Origin: Sphingobacterium allocomposti
Lineage (GTDB): Bacteria > Bacteroidota > Bacteroidia > Sphingobacteriales > Sphingobacteriaceae
Reading direction: 5' to 3'
DNA: 64,000 nucleotides
Assembly: GCF_008124885.1 (NCBI RefSeq)
Contig: NZ_VNHX01000016.1
Coordinates: 46,297 to 110,296, forward strand
Below are positions 1 to 8,786 of the stretch, piece after piece. Every line of letters starts with the position of its first letter. Position 1 is the first letter of the stretch. A program made the position numbers and the translations under genes. Below the pieces are notes generated by a model. The model did no database searches. It saw only the letters and a program-made list of their open reading frames with translations, and was not told the origin of the DNA.

Positions 1-203
1 CCCTGCTCTAGACGCATGTTGTCTTCTGCCGCATGGGCCAGCAACTGATTGATGAACATCTGGCTCTCTGCGACGTACTGCTGGAAAGTATATCGCAAAT
101 GCACTTCCTGGTATTCGTTCAACGCTTCCACCGCCCACTGATAAACAGCCATCCTATAACTGTTTACGTCCACTAGTTTTTGAATACGTTCTTTGATCTT
201 CAT
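1..203 (-). CDS. PA2169-type ferritin-like four-helix protein, partial (C-terminus outside window)
   Basis: The reading frame begins at the ATG complementary to 201-203 and runs off the left edge, giving 67 residues. The helical sequence (start MKIKERIQKLVDVN) resembles the N-terminal half of the complete PA2169/DUF2383-like protein at 31925-32374: a helix beginning with a leucine/valine-rich patch, an N-x-R-x-x-x-Y motif, then a second helix rich in Q, F and E. The family is a small ferritin-like bundle often seen in stress-gene neighbourhoods of Bacteroidota; its biochemical role is not established. The family call is inferred from this internal resemblance. Confidence 0.55.
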   Translation of the reverse strand, partial: MKIKERIQKLVDVNSYRMAVYQWAVEALNEYQEVHLRYTFQQYVAESQMFINQLLAHAAEDNMRLEQ

Positions 204-499
204 TGTACAATTTATTTTAGCACCTGTTTGAATTTAGCTGTCGTTTCTGTTGTCTTTACGGCGGGGGCTACTGTAGTTTGTCCCAAAACTGCCCGCCATG
301 CTGGAACAATGTGCCCCAGCGCTGAAAGACTTTAAGAAATCCGTCATATAAATCCAGTCAAGCTGTTCGATTTACATTGTTTGGTAAAAGAACGCATTTT
401 TTGGCTGTCCCGTTGTATAGGTAGGCAAAAACAGGTGTTTACGGAAGCTGATCGGGTATTATCCTCTCCGGTTAGGAAATAACCCGTAGCGGCGGGGAT
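204..499. other. Intergenic stretch without recognisable gene
   Basis: These 296 bases between the partial left-edge gene and the 107-aa gene hold no convincing frame on either strand, no tRNA-like fold and no clear terminator. They should contain the promoter of the left-edge minus-strand gene. Confidence 0.5.
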
Positions 500-823
500 T
501 TATCCTTGCTTTTCTTCCTTTAGGTTGGCAATTAGATCGTCGAATTCGGGAAGCCGCTTTCTGTCCTTAACGTTTTTATACGCTGTAGGTACATAGTCTA
601 AGACGCTTTCGGGTATCTTGACTTCGCCATCCTGGCGTGTCGCAACGTTCACTACGACCTTCACGGTATCGTCGTCGGCCTGGACGTTAAACTCATCGAT
701 ATATCCCTGGGGTACCCAGTAGACAAAGTAGCGGTCTTCGCTTAGCTGCACCGTTCCGAAGTAGTCGTTGTGTATGACTTCTCCGTTTTCTTTTAGTTTC
801 TCCAATATTTGCTTTTCTATCAT
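500..823 (-). CDS. Conserved-looking hypothetical protein, 107 aa
   Basis: The ATG is at 823. The protein is small, acidic and soluble, without signal peptide or membrane segment. It begins with a Lys/Glu-rich helix (MIEKQILEKLKENGE), followed by alternating hydrophobic segments (YFGTVQL, YFVYWVP, VKVVVNVATR) that suggest a small beta sheet, and ends in a charged helix. I do not recognise a family. It stands alone between two intergenic stretches of about 250-300 bases. Codon use looks normal for the window and no competing frame is convincing. Confidence 0.6.
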   Translation of the reverse strand: MIEKQILEKLKENGEVIHNDYFGTVQLSEDRYFVYWVPQGYIDEFNVQADDDTVKVVVNVATRQDGEVKIPESVLDYVPTAYKNVKDRKRLPEFDDLIANLKEEKQG

Positions 824-1069
824 GGTATGTTATAATGAGTTTTCGTTTTATGTTGCGTTGTTATACTGCTAGTACAGTTGCGGAATGCTCCGTTTGTCAT
901 CAGAGTAACGCCAGCCGCGGAATCTGGTTTTCCGAAATGTGAAAATTCTGAAAACGAAAGGCATGTCACGGCGTGCTATGGATAAGAGAATTGATTACCA
1001 AAAGGAGCGGGGCCCTGTCTGATGGCGGGGACTGCTCTATTTTAAGGGGCTAACCTCCAGACCGCTCGG

Positions 1070-1819
1070 CTAGATAAACTGACGCAGGGGCTTTATACGG
1101 AGCTCAACAATGTTGCTACGCCGTGGCTGCTGCAGTACAAACAATACGGCGTCGGCGATGTCCTCGGCTTTGAGCATTTCGTGTTTGGCTTGCAGCTCCC
1201 TTTCCTCTTCAGGAGATGTGGGCTGCATGTCGCTCCCTACGGCACCGGGCTCGATGAGCGACACGCGGATGTTGTGCGGATTGACTTCTTTCCGGAAGGA
1301 CTCGGTGAAACCCTGTATGCCGGCTTTGGTAGCTACGTATGCCGAACTGTCCTTTTCGCGGGTGTCGGCGCTCAGAGAGCCTATGTCGATGATGTCACCT
1401 TCGATTCCCTCTTCGATCATGCGCTCGCCGACCTTGCCGGCCAGATACATGTATGCCCATAGGTTGGTCTTAAGGAGATAGTCGAGGGTTACTTCTTTTT
1501 CTTCGAGAACGCTGTTGTAGGCCAGGGCGGCGTTGTTGATCAATACGTCGGGACAGCCATGGCTCTCGAAGTAGGCTTTAAGCGTTTCTTCGACGGCCGC
1601 CTCGTCGGTAAGATCGAGGAGGATGCCTTCCAGCGTCCCGCGGGGGTTGTCATGTCGATTGTCGGACAATACGTCTTCCATTTTATCGGCGCTGCGGCCA
1701 ATAATGACCACGTCATATCCTTCTTTTACCAGTTGCAGTGCAATAGCACGGCCGATGCCTGCTGTTCCTCCTGTGAGGAGTACCTTTTTGTTCGTCATTT
1801 CATTCATCGTTATAAGCAT
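1070..1819 (-). CDS. Short-chain dehydrogenase/reductase (SDR), classical type
   Basis: This is an NAD(P)-dependent oxidoreductase with an unknown substrate. The Rossmann glycine motif TGGTAGIG is near the N-terminus, N-N-A (LINNAALAY) follows in the middle, and the catalytic Y-x-x-x-K is in AYVATKAG. The length of about 249 residues is normal for classical SDRs. The frame remains open farther upstream (to 1963), but that stretch (Cys/Arg-rich) does not look like SDR sequence. ATGs at 1819, 1807 and 1798 are all possible; 1819 was chosen because a purine-rich GGAAGAG lies just upstream. The gene is monocistronic. It resembles DltE/YdfG-like SDRs, but the substrate cannot be read from the sequence. 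Confidence 0.85.
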   Translation of the reverse strand: MLITMNEMTNKKVLLTGGTAGIGRAIALQLVKEGYDVVIIGRSADKMEDVLSDNRHDNPRGTLEGILLDLTDEAAVEETLKAYFESHGCPDVLINNAALAYNSVLEEKEVTLDYLLKTNLWAYMYLAGKVGERMIEEGIEGDIIDIGSLSADTREKDSSAYVATKAGIQGFTESFRKEVNPHNIRVSLIEPGAVGSDMQPTSPEEERELQAKHEMLKAEDIADAVLFVLQQPRRSNIVELRIKPLRQFI

Positions 1820-2073
1820 TTTATAGTTACTCTTCCGTGCTGCCTTGCTTTGCTGATCCCACCGAAGGGGCACGCAAAGCCGACAGCGTTGTGTACATGA
1901 ACCCAGCGTGTGGTTGCATGCGGTGTGAAAGAAGAACGGGCCTGTCTGTTGAAAGTTTTTCAATTGAAGGTATCCGCGGTTTAACAGGTATCAATACGGA
2001 TGAGCCGGCAGGAATACGGATCGCCGACGGCAGAACTTCGCAAACGTTTTCCTCGTATCGTTGTTGTTTGTAT

Positions 2074-2547
2074 ATGGAATGGACCGAACGACTAAAGACG
2101 TACAATGAAAAGTATGGTTTCGAAAGCGACGCGAAGCGGTACGGGTTTGACTTCAATCCGGAGCGGTTGCTGATACGCAATGAGGCGCTACGTCAGGCGG
2201 ACCGCGACCTATACGAAGCCTACTTACGGGAAAAGTTTCCTGTTGAAGCACCGTTGGAACTGGAGCAGTTCGACCTTGTGCTAGCAAACCTTTTACGGCT
2301 GAATAACTATGAGGCAGAACGTTTCTTCCGCATGAAGGGGGTGAACCTCCTGCGTTCGGATATCTGGTATCAGGGTGAGGACGCTATATTCACGGCGTTG
2401 CAGGTGGCTGAAGACGATATCGTACTGCTGACGGAGGGTATGGATACGGAGAAGATTGAAAACCATGTATTCCCTGAACAGGTGTTAAACAGGGCTTTCG
2501 TCTGGGTAGACGGAACTCAGCTTGCGGATTTCGAGCGCGTTGAGTAA
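2074..2547 (+). CDS. Hypothetical protein, 157 aa
   Basis: The start was set at the ATG at 2074 (MEWTERLKTYNEKYGF); the frame is open back to 1837, but the upstream part is Cys-rich and overlaps the divergent SDR promoter region. The protein is acidic and soluble, with long helical stretches rich in Glu, Leu and Arg (ALRQADRDLYEAYLREKFP), and no signal peptide. I do not recognise a domain. It precedes the GNAT gene on the same strand by about 100 bases, so the two could be cotranscribed. Confidence 0.6.
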   Translation: MEWTERLKTYNEKYGFESDAKRYGFDFNPERLLIRNEALRQADRDLYEAYLREKFPVEAPLELEQFDLVLANLLRLNNYEAERFFRMKGVNLLRSDIWYQGEDAIFTALQVAEDDIVLLTEGMDTEKIENHVFPEQVLNRAFVWVDGTQLADFERVE

Positions 2548-2649
2548 AAATGCTAGCGTCAGCACAAAAAATGCATGTTACGCATAAGACAGCCGAAAAT
2601 GTCTTCGGATCCCCTTCGAAGACGGTTAAAATATGCTTATTTTTACGCC

Positions 2650-3156
2650 ATGCATTATACATTTAGAGAAGCTTCGCTGGGCGAGGTAGATGCAATCTGG
2701 CAGATTCTGGAGCAGGCAATCCGTAGGCGGAGGGCCGATGGCAGCAGGCAGTGGCAGGATGGATATCCCAATCGGGACGTCGTCTGCGACGATATCAAGA
2801 AGGGAGTAGGATATGTGCTGGCCGTTGGAACGGACGTGGCCGGCTATTGTGCCGTGCTGCAGAACGACGAGCCCGCGTATGCGCGTATCGAAGGTGCGTG
2901 GCTCACAGAAGGCGATTTTCTGGTTGTCCACCGTGTCGCCATCTCGGATAGTTATATCGGGCAAGGCCTCGCAAAAAAGATGCTTAGCGCAGTCGAGGGC
3001 CTGGCGCGGGACAGGAATATCAATAGTATAAAGGCGGATACGAATTTTGACAATCCTGCGATGATGCACGTTTTCGAGGCATTAGGTTACCACTACTGCG
3101 GGGATGTGATGATGCGCGGAGCGCCGCGGAGCGCCTACGAAAAAGTACTGGTATAG
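2650..3156 (+). CDS. GNAT-family N-acetyltransferase
   Basis: This is a 168-aa acyl-CoA-dependent acetyltransferase. The N-terminus (YTFREASLGEVDAIWQIL) has the typical first strand and helix of the GNAT fold. The acetyl-CoA binding motif lies around residues 95-115, with HRVAISDSYIGQGLAKKML matching the V-x-x-x-x-R/Q-x-x-G-x-G/A pattern. The conserved C-terminal pattern of the fold (NPAMMHVFEALGYHYCG) is also present. Start 2650 (MHYTF) is preferred over the upstream in-frame 2575 because the domain begins there. The substrate is unknown. It is followed by a convergent DJ-1/PfpI gene 15 bases away. Confidence 0.85.
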   Translation: MHYTFREASLGEVDAIWQILEQAIRRRRADGSRQWQDGYPNRDVVCDDIKKGVGYVLAVGTDVAGYCAVLQNDEPAYARIEGAWLTEGDFLVVHRVAISDSYIGQGLAKKMLSAVEGLARDRNINSIKADTNFDNPAMMHVFEALGYHYCGDVMMRGAPRSAYEKVLV

Positions 3157-3171
3157 CCTGTCGCCGGCAGC

Positions 3172-3714
3172 CTAGGTTGCATCCTGAAGACGGCTTTCGA
3201 GCACGCGCTGCAATGCATCGTGGAACGCGGGAAGGTCTTCGCTTGTGCGGCTGCTGACGAGGTTACCGTCGACGACGGCGGGCTTATCTTCCCAGATGCC
3301 CCCTGCGTTCACGATATCTGTACGGATGGTTGGAACGGTGGTTAAGCGTTTGCTCCTGACGAAGCCAAGCTCCAGCAGGGGCCATACGCCGTGACACAGC
3401 GTTCCGATAACTCTGTCCTGATCAATGAACTTCTGTACAAAAGAAAGAACGGAACGGTCTGTGCGTATGTTATCCACGCTGAGGGCGCCGCCGGGCATTA
3501 TCAGGGCGTCGTATGTGGCGACCTCGGTCTCGTTAATGTGTTGGTCGATGGCGTAAGACGGCCCCCAGTCTTTGTAGTTCCACGACCGGACGAACTCCCC
3601 CTCTTTTGGGGAAATAAGCTGATAAGTGTATCCTTTTTTCTTGAAGAGAGGTTTCGAGTATTTCACGGCCCATTCGTCGAATCCATCGGATAATAAAATC
3701 GCTATCTGAAACAT
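3172..3714 (-). CDS. DJ-1/PfpI family type 1 glutamine amidotransferase-like protein
   Basis: The 180-aa protein has the flavodoxin-like DJ-1/PfpI fold. The N-terminal strand IAILLSDGFDEWA carries the usual acidic residue near the first helix, the central strand ends in LIMPGG, and the nucleophile elbow is GTLCHG with Cys107 followed by His108. The C-terminal part (VVDGNLVSSRTSEDLPAF) matches the family pattern ITSRxPxDLPAF. Relatives act as deglycases, glyoxalase III or stress chaperones; which of these applies cannot be told. It is monocistronic and converges on the GNAT gene. Confidence 0.85.
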   Translation of the reverse strand: MFQIAILLSDGFDEWAVKYSKPLFKKKGYTYQLISPKEGEFVRSWNYKDWGPSYAIDQHINETEVATYDALIMPGGALSVDNIRTDRSVLSFVQKFIDQDRVIGTLCHGVWPLLELGFVRSKRLTTVPTIRTDIVNAGGIWEDKPAVVDGNLVSSRTSEDLPAFHDALQRVLESRLQDAT

Positions 3715-3962
3715 ATCTTATTTTTTGTTACGCTTACTGTTTCTTCTGAAAAGACACATATCGGCTCAAATTGTTCTGGATGTCTGTCATTTTTAGGTCG
3801 TATTTCCGGATGTCGCTCTTGGGGCTGTGGCAGCGCAAACCATCAGCGTGCTGCGCCGTTCTGTAGTTATGGTATCTGCATCGTCATATGTGAGGGACCA
3901 TGATATGATACCGAATAATGATCAATGATGTCGTTGTAATACAGCAACCCATGTTTGTGAAT

Positions 3963-6143
3963 ATGAAATACCTCGTTACGTTTTCCATACTATCAGTCTT
4001 TAGCTGTCTTCTTATATCTGGGCCGTTGTGTGCGGCCGCGCAGGAGGGAGATTCGGTCCTGCAGGCAGAACTGATGGCGTCGTTGGCTACGCGCGAGGCG
4101 AAAGTGGCCGAATGGAAGCAGTCTCTAAACCATATTACGTCGGTGTTGGATAGCACGAAGCGGAGACGCGTGCTGGAGCGGAGCACTCCTGATACGACGG
4201 CGCTCGACAGTATGCTGTCTCAGCTTGCCGTCGCGAAGAAGCAGATTACGCAGCATATAGAGGAGATTAAGGCTACGAGGACGATGTGGCGGGCTACATC
4301 TCCACCTCCGGATACCATTGCAGGTTTTTTGGCTGTCGATTCGCTACGGCAGCTCGTGAACGGAGCCGTCGACACCCTGTCGCGGCTGGAGGGGGGCTTT
4401 CAGCGGCTGATGGGAGAGCTGGTGTATCTGGAGCAGACAGCGAGGCGGCAACGGGAAGAGCGGATAGCGGCACGTGTAGATTCGGTCGCGGCGGGCAGCA
4501 TTCCGGTACCGCGGCGGGTTGTTAAGACCGTGCGGACCAATCTGGGAAGGGACGGGTCGTCGGTAGCTTTCTTTGACCTGCCGGCGTGGAGCAACCGTCT
4601 GTTCTTAATTCTGCTGAGCCTTTTGTATACCTACTGGATTTACCGGCTGGGGCGTAAGCGGGAGGGCGGCGACAGCGATCTTCGCATGCATGAGAACGAG
4701 CCGTTGTGGATTCCTATCCTGAAAGGTCTCCTGTTGTTTTTAGTCTTATTGCCACTGACGTCCTTTTCTGTCCCCGTGCTGGTGCTAGAGGGAAGTTATT
4801 TGCTGATTTTTGTGTTCTTTTTAATTATCCTCTACCGGGAGCTGGCCGTCGTTAAGCGGCGGCAGCTGGTTGTGGTACTGTTCTTTTATCTGGTGCTGAT
4901 TGCCGCAAACTTGGTGCTGTCCGATACGTGGTGGAGCCGCGGTTTTGCTATGTTGGTTAATGCTTCGGGTGCGGCGCTCCTTTGGTACCTGAGACGGGAC
5001 ACGCTGCATGATGGTCCTGTAGGGCGCATACATCGCTATGCGCGATGGGCCATTTTCTTCGGTTATTTGTTGGCCGTAGCGACCTGCGCGATGGGGTATG
5101 TCCATATTGCGCGGATGTGGAGCCTGGCCGCGGGCATCGGTTTGCTACAGGCGCTTTCATTCGCCGCTTTTCGCGACATGTTGTTGCACGATCTGCAACA
5201 CCAGTATAGGAGATCGGCGACTGACGCCACCATCAGACGGTTCGATCTGGCGCGCATGCTGGATAGCTTCGACCGGCTGATCCGGTTGGTCTGTGCGTCG
5301 CTGGTGGTTATTGTCTTTCTTAACAACCTACATCTAACGCGAGAGGCAGGGGGGCTGGTGGAAAGATTGTTGATGTCGGAACATAAGATTGGAGGAGTTG
5401 TCTTTACGTATGGTAACCTGCTGCTGGCGATCTTGGTTGTCTGGGCTGCAAATTGGCTGCAGCAGAACTTAAAACGCTTGGTCGACGGGCCCACAGCCGA
5501 GGGACAGCAAGGGCGGCGGCTGACGTTGTTTCCGTTACTTCGGCTGCTTATTGTCGTTGTGGGCTTTTTGATCGGCGTAAGTATCCTTGGACTCGGCGTC
5601 GACAAGCTCACGGTGATCATCGGCGCACTTAGTGTTGGGATAGGGCTTGGCCTGCAAAATATCATCAATAACTTTGTTTCGGGAATTATACTGGTTTTTG
5701 AGAAGCCCTTTAAATTGGGCGACTATATTGAACTCGCCGATAAAAAAGGGCAGGTCATGCAGATCGGTATACGGTCGAGCACCCTGTTGACCGACCAAGG
5801 CGCGCGGGTCATCATTCCGAATGGAGACCTGCTGTCGGGGCGTTTGGTAAACTGGACTTTCTCTGACGCTGACATACGCGTGAATATGCAGCTTACGGTA
5901 GATTCGGGCATGCCTATCGAAGAGGTGAAGCAGCTGGTTTTGGGGAAGCTGACGAGTTTCTCCGAGGTCGACCGCTCTATTCCGATCAAAGTATTCACGC
6001 GGGATGTTACAGCCGACGGCTACGTGCTCGCCATACAGGTGGGAATTACGAACGTCCGCTTTATTGAGCGCTTCCGCAGTCAGTTCCTGGAAGCATTGAA
6101 GAGCGAGCTCGATGGAAGACAGGTGAAGGTGTCGTCCAGCTGA
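3963..6143 (+). CDS. MscS-family mechanosensitive ion channel with large N-terminal extension
   Basis: The start at 3963 (MKYLVTFSILSVFSC) gives a signal peptide followed by a periplasmic helical region rich in charged and Gln residues, probably coiled (about 4040-4560). Some ten hydrophobic segments follow, and the MscS core lies at about 5560-6120. The pore-lining helix is the Gly/Ala-rich GALSVGIGLGLQNIINNF, followed by VSGIILVFEKPFKLGDYIE and the beta-domain motif VIIPNGDLLSGRLVNWT. Family members release solutes on hypoosmotic shock; the large sensor region makes it an MscK/YbdG-like type. ATGs at 3918 and 3951 are alternatives. It is monocistronic. Confidence 0.93.
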   Translation: MKYLVTFSILSVFSCLLISGPLCAAAQEGDSVLQAELMASLATREAKVAEWKQSLNHITSVLDSTKRRRVLERSTPDTTALDSMLSQLAVAKKQITQHIEEIKATRTMWRATSPPPDTIAGFLAVDSLRQLVNGAVDTLSRLEGGFQRLMGELVYLEQTARRQREERIAARVDSVAAGSIPVPRRVVKTVRTNLGRDGSSVAFFDLPAWSNRLFLILLSLLYTYWIYRLGRKREGGDSDLRMHENEPLWIPILKGLLLFLVLLPLTSFSVPVLVLEGSYLLIFVFFLIILYRELAVVKRRQLVVVLFFYLVLIAANLVLSDTWWSRGFAMLVNASGAALLWYLRRDTLHDGPVGRIHRYARWAIFFGYLLAVATCAMGYVHIARMWSLAAGIGLLQALSFAAFRDMLLHDLQHQYRRSATDATIRRFDLARMLDSFDRLIRLVCASLVVIVFLNNLHLTREAGGLVERLLMSEHKIGGVVFTYGNLLLAILVVWAANWLQQNLKRLVDGPTAEGQQGRRLTLFPLLRLLIVVVGFLIGVSILGLGVDKLTVIIGALSVGIGLGLQNIINNFVSGIILVFEKPFKLGDYIELADKKGQVMQIGIRSSTLLTDQGARVIIPNGDLLSGRLVNWTFSDADIRVNMQLTVDSGMPIEEVKQLVLGKLTSFSEVDRSIPIKVFTRDVTADGYVLAIQVGITNVRFIERFRSQFLEALKSELDGRQVKVSSS

Positions 6144-6278
6144 CGTCGAAGCCGTGGCTGGTTGGAAACCTACGTTGGATTATAAAGAAGATGTCCAAGA
6201 AGGCACACTGTCCTTAGTGCGATCTGCTTCGCACCAAGAATAGTGTTGGCTTTACCTCCACCTTTTATACCTTTCCCC

Positions 6279-6704
6279 TTAGCAGTTGGCATGTTCCATT
6301 GGCTTACTTATACCGGGGATGATGTTGTCTGTGACGGGCCGCCTGCGTTTGTTAGCCCTTCGGTTAACGAGAAATGTGAAACGGCGATACGCTTCCCATA
6401 TCAACGCGCCGACAAATGCCAGTTGCAAGACGGCATCGACGAGGTAGGCATTGGAAATGGTTCCATTAGCCGTGTAATGCAGGTCGATTCCGATAAAGCT
6501 GAGCGCCGCGCAGAATCCTAAGAAAGAGTAGCGTTTGATAATCAGGGCCAGCCCGATACTTATCGAAAGCAGTCCGACCATCTTTACCAGCCATATATCG
6601 TGCTTGCCGCCCGTAACCTGCATAAAGCTAGGCATGTGTAGAAGCGGCCATATACCTGTCAACAAATAGTAATATCCTTGAATTAAACTTGCTCGTCTTT
6701 TCAT
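6279..6704 (-). CDS. Small polytopic membrane protein, hypothetical
   Basis: The 141-aa protein has about four membrane segments (YYYLLTGIWPLLHM, MVGLLSISIGLALII, FLGFCAALSFIGIDL, LVDAVLQLAFVGALIW) and a basic C-terminal tail (RRANKRRR). The pattern resembles small DUF4345/DoxX-like inner-membrane proteins, but I cannot assign a family. It is divergent from the SRPBCC gene at 6993 across a 288-base intergenic region that contains GTATTTAC at 6836-6843. Confidence 0.65.
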   Translation of the reverse strand: MKRRASLIQGYYYLLTGIWPLLHMPSFMQVTGGKHDIWLVKMVGLLSISIGLALIIKRYSFLGFCAALSFIGIDLHYTANGTISNAYLVDAVLQLAFVGALIWEAYRRFTFLVNRRANKRRRPVTDNIIPGISKPMEHANC

Positions 6705-6835
6705 AATCGCTCCTTTTTTTTCTTAATGAACAAGCTGGTTTCAGACTAAGTTCAACGAAGCCGGAATTACCGTATTTCGGTCGATGCTTTTTGCGGCGTG
6801 GTCGTGTCTGCGGGGTAAAACACGCTTTTTATGCG

Positions 6836-6843
6836 GTATTTAC
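6836..6843. promoter_or_regulatory. Candidate regulatory octamer GTATTTAC (reverse of GTAAATAC)
   Basis: The octamer sits between the divergent genes starting at 6704 and 6993. On the minus strand it reads GTAAATACC. The same octamer occurs between genes at 17649, 23065, 28921 and 29281, all next to genes of stress-related type. Role inferred only from recurrence. Confidence 0.25.
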
Positions 6844-6992
6844 GTAAAATGTGGTGTTAAAGCAATCCAAAACACGGACGTCATGTTATCTTAATAGACA
6901 TCGGCAATGACGTATACGGCATATTCATTTTGATAGGTGCATGATAATAACGCGTCGGGCAAACGGAAGATATCAACGACAACTAATTATAT

Positions 6993-7658
6993 ATGAAAGT
7001 AAAAAATATCATCGAACAGAGAAACGATAGCATGAAGCGTGAACTTGGCCGCATGCTGGCCCTATACGCTGGTCAGTGGCTTCTGACGTCAAGAAAAAAC
7101 CGTACGGTAGGACCGTTGCGCATTGTTTCGGGGGCGGCTTTATTGTTCGTGGGGGCAACGGGGAGGGTTCCGTTTGCACACCTGCTCAAGCGTATGAACG
7201 AGAACCACGGCCAGCTAAACTGTAAAGTGGAAACGTTGATCCAGCAGCCTCCGGCGACCGTCTTCGCTTTTTTCCGGAACTTCGAACATATTAAAGAGCA
7301 TCTACCGTTTGTGAGAAAGGTGGAAGCGCTGCGAGGAAGCAGTGACGGGTGCCGCATATATGTTTCGTTCTTTGGTGTGGAATGCACGTGGGATCTTTTC
7401 ATCGTAAAAGAGCGTGCCGGCGAGTTTTTAGGATGGAGTACCGCGGACGACACGCTCTTTTATAACACGGGTAAGGTGGAGCTGACGCCGGGCGAGCTGC
7501 CGGAGCATACGGTGCTGGATTTTGTATTCAGCTACACGCCACCCGGGGGGAAGCTTGGTGTGGCGCTTGTCCGGCCTTTTCATGCGGTGGTACAGCGTAG
7601 CGTCGAACGGTATATTGACCGCGTAAAAAAGGCATTAGAATATCGGGTGTACGCCTAG
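6993..7658 (+). CDS. SRPBCC (START/polyketide-cyclase-like) protein with short N-terminal membrane hairpin
   Basis: The 221-aa protein has two parts. Residues 15-65 form a YgaP/DUF2892-like hydrophobic hairpin (GRMLALYAGQWLL and IVSGAALLFVGATG). Residues 75-215 form a SRPBCC domain, recognisable from the opening strand VETLIQQPPATVFAFFRNF, the strand CTWDLFIVKERAG and the long C-terminal helix ending at YIDRVKKALEY. Such proteins bind hydrophobic ligands at the membrane and are common in stress-induced gene sets. The ligand is unknown. It converges on the GT9 gene, which ends one base after it. Confidence 0.75.
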   Translation: MKVKNIIEQRNDSMKRELGRMLALYAGQWLLTSRKNRTVGPLRIVSGAALLFVGATGRVPFAHLLKRMNENHGQLNCKVETLIQQPPATVFAFFRNFEHIKEHLPFVRKVEALRGSSDGCRIYVSFFGVECTWDLFIVKERAGEFLGWSTADDTLFYNTGKVELTPGELPEHTVLDFVFSYTPPGGKLGVALVRPFHAVVQRSVERYIDRVKKALEYRVYA

Positions 7659-8774
7659 CTAACACCCGATCTGGTTGACATAGGGCCGTGCTGTAAACAA
7701 GAGCCGGTGGGCCGCATCCAGCACGTCGGCCACGGCTATTGTTCTGATGAACGAGTGAAGATGCTGGCATTGTGCTGATTTCGGCTCGAAGGGATACGGA
7801 CGGTTGGGTATTATACCACAGGACGGGCAGGGGAGATCCCAGGATATAAGCTGAATGTGTCTGTCTTGGTTCAGCGGCCCCCAGTTGATGACGTTAGGCG
7901 CCCAGTAAAGGCCGATTGTGGGGCAGCTTACGGATCGTGCCAGGTGGAGTGGACCGGTATCGTTCGAAATGACCAGCTGGCTCAGGGTGTGAAGCGCGGC
8001 GAGCACACCGAGCGCTATTCCATCGTATAACACGTATGCTTTTCCATTCATCTGCTGTATAACGTCCTGGATAATCGGGGCGTCGCGTTCGTCACCTGCC
8101 AAAAGAATATCGAAGCCCTTTTCAATGAGCTCATCGGCTACGGTTGCAAATTTCGAAGTGGGCCATCTACGGCGCATATCGGTGGCTCCCGGATGCAGGA
8201 GAACAAACGGTTTTTCCATGGCTAGTTCGAGGATCAGACGCTCCGCTTCTTCTTTTTCCCAGTTATGTAGCTCGATCGTCGGACTGAGGGTAATGTCGTT
8301 GGCCCCAAGGAGCCGCACCAGGTGGATGTGGCGGATGATCTCGTGCTGATAGTAGGTGTAGGGTATGCTCCGGTCGTATAATTGCCGTAGGCTCATGGAC
8401 TGTCCAATGATGCAGCGTGCGTTTAACTGCTGCAGAATGTAGTAGGAGAGATCTTCCTCAGCTTGAAAATTGATTGCTATATCAAACGCTTCCCGCCGCA
8501 GGTCCTCGAAGAATGCTGTCTCGTCGCGGTCCATTTTCTGATTGAGATTCCGTAACTGGAGCGATGGGGGAACCTCAATAAGGCGGTCTATTCCCGTTGG
8601 CCTATCGCAGAGAAACCGTTCGTGCCATGACAGGCCCAGCCATACAATTTCAGCGTGTGGATAAGCGGCCTTAAGCGACCGTATTGCAGGAAGGCATACC
8701 AGCAGATCGCCTACCCCTTGGTTGGTACGTAAAACAGCGATCTTACGTACGTCGGAGACTTGTAAGTGATCCAT
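7659..8774 (-). CDS. Glycosyltransferase family 9 (heptosyltransferase-like)
   Basis: The 371-aa protein has the GT9 architecture. The N-terminal motif RTNQGVGDLLVCLPAIRSLK is the acceptor-domain glycine loop typical of heptosyltransferases (G-D-x-x-x-x-x-P). The C-terminal nucleotide-sugar domain has VLLHPGATD near the middle and SNDTGPLHLA towards the end, the conserved D-T/S-G-P-x-H-L/I-A motif of the family. It is cytoplasmic and probably transfers heptose from ADP-heptose onto an envelope glycan or protein. It begins 12 bases downstream of the ECF sigma factor gene on the same strand, so the two form a likely operon. Confidence 0.9.
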   Translation of the reverse strand: MDHLQVSDVRKIAVLRTNQGVGDLLVCLPAIRSLKAAYPHAEIVWLGLSWHERFLCDRPTGIDRLIEVPPSLQLRNLNQKMDRDETAFFEDLRREAFDIAINFQAEEDLSYYILQQLNARCIIGQSMSLRQLYDRSIPYTYYQHEIIRHIHLVRLLGANDITLSPTIELHNWEKEEAERLILELAMEKPFVLLHPGATDMRRRWPTSKFATVADELIEKGFDILLAGDERDAPIIQDVIQQMNGKAYVLYDGIALGVLAALHTLSQLVISNDTGPLHLARSVSCPTIGLYWAPNVINWGPLNQDRHIQLISWDLPCPSCGIIPNRPYPFEPKSAQCQHLHSFIRTIAVADVLDAAHRLLFTARPYVNQIGC

Positions 8775-8786
8775 ATAGTATCCTGA

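Noticed and set aside
1110..1481. Plus-strand frames opposite the SDR gene (also 1181-1462 and 1559-1900)
   Set aside because: They are antisense shadows of the SDR gene, Cys/Ser/Pro-rich and without domain features.
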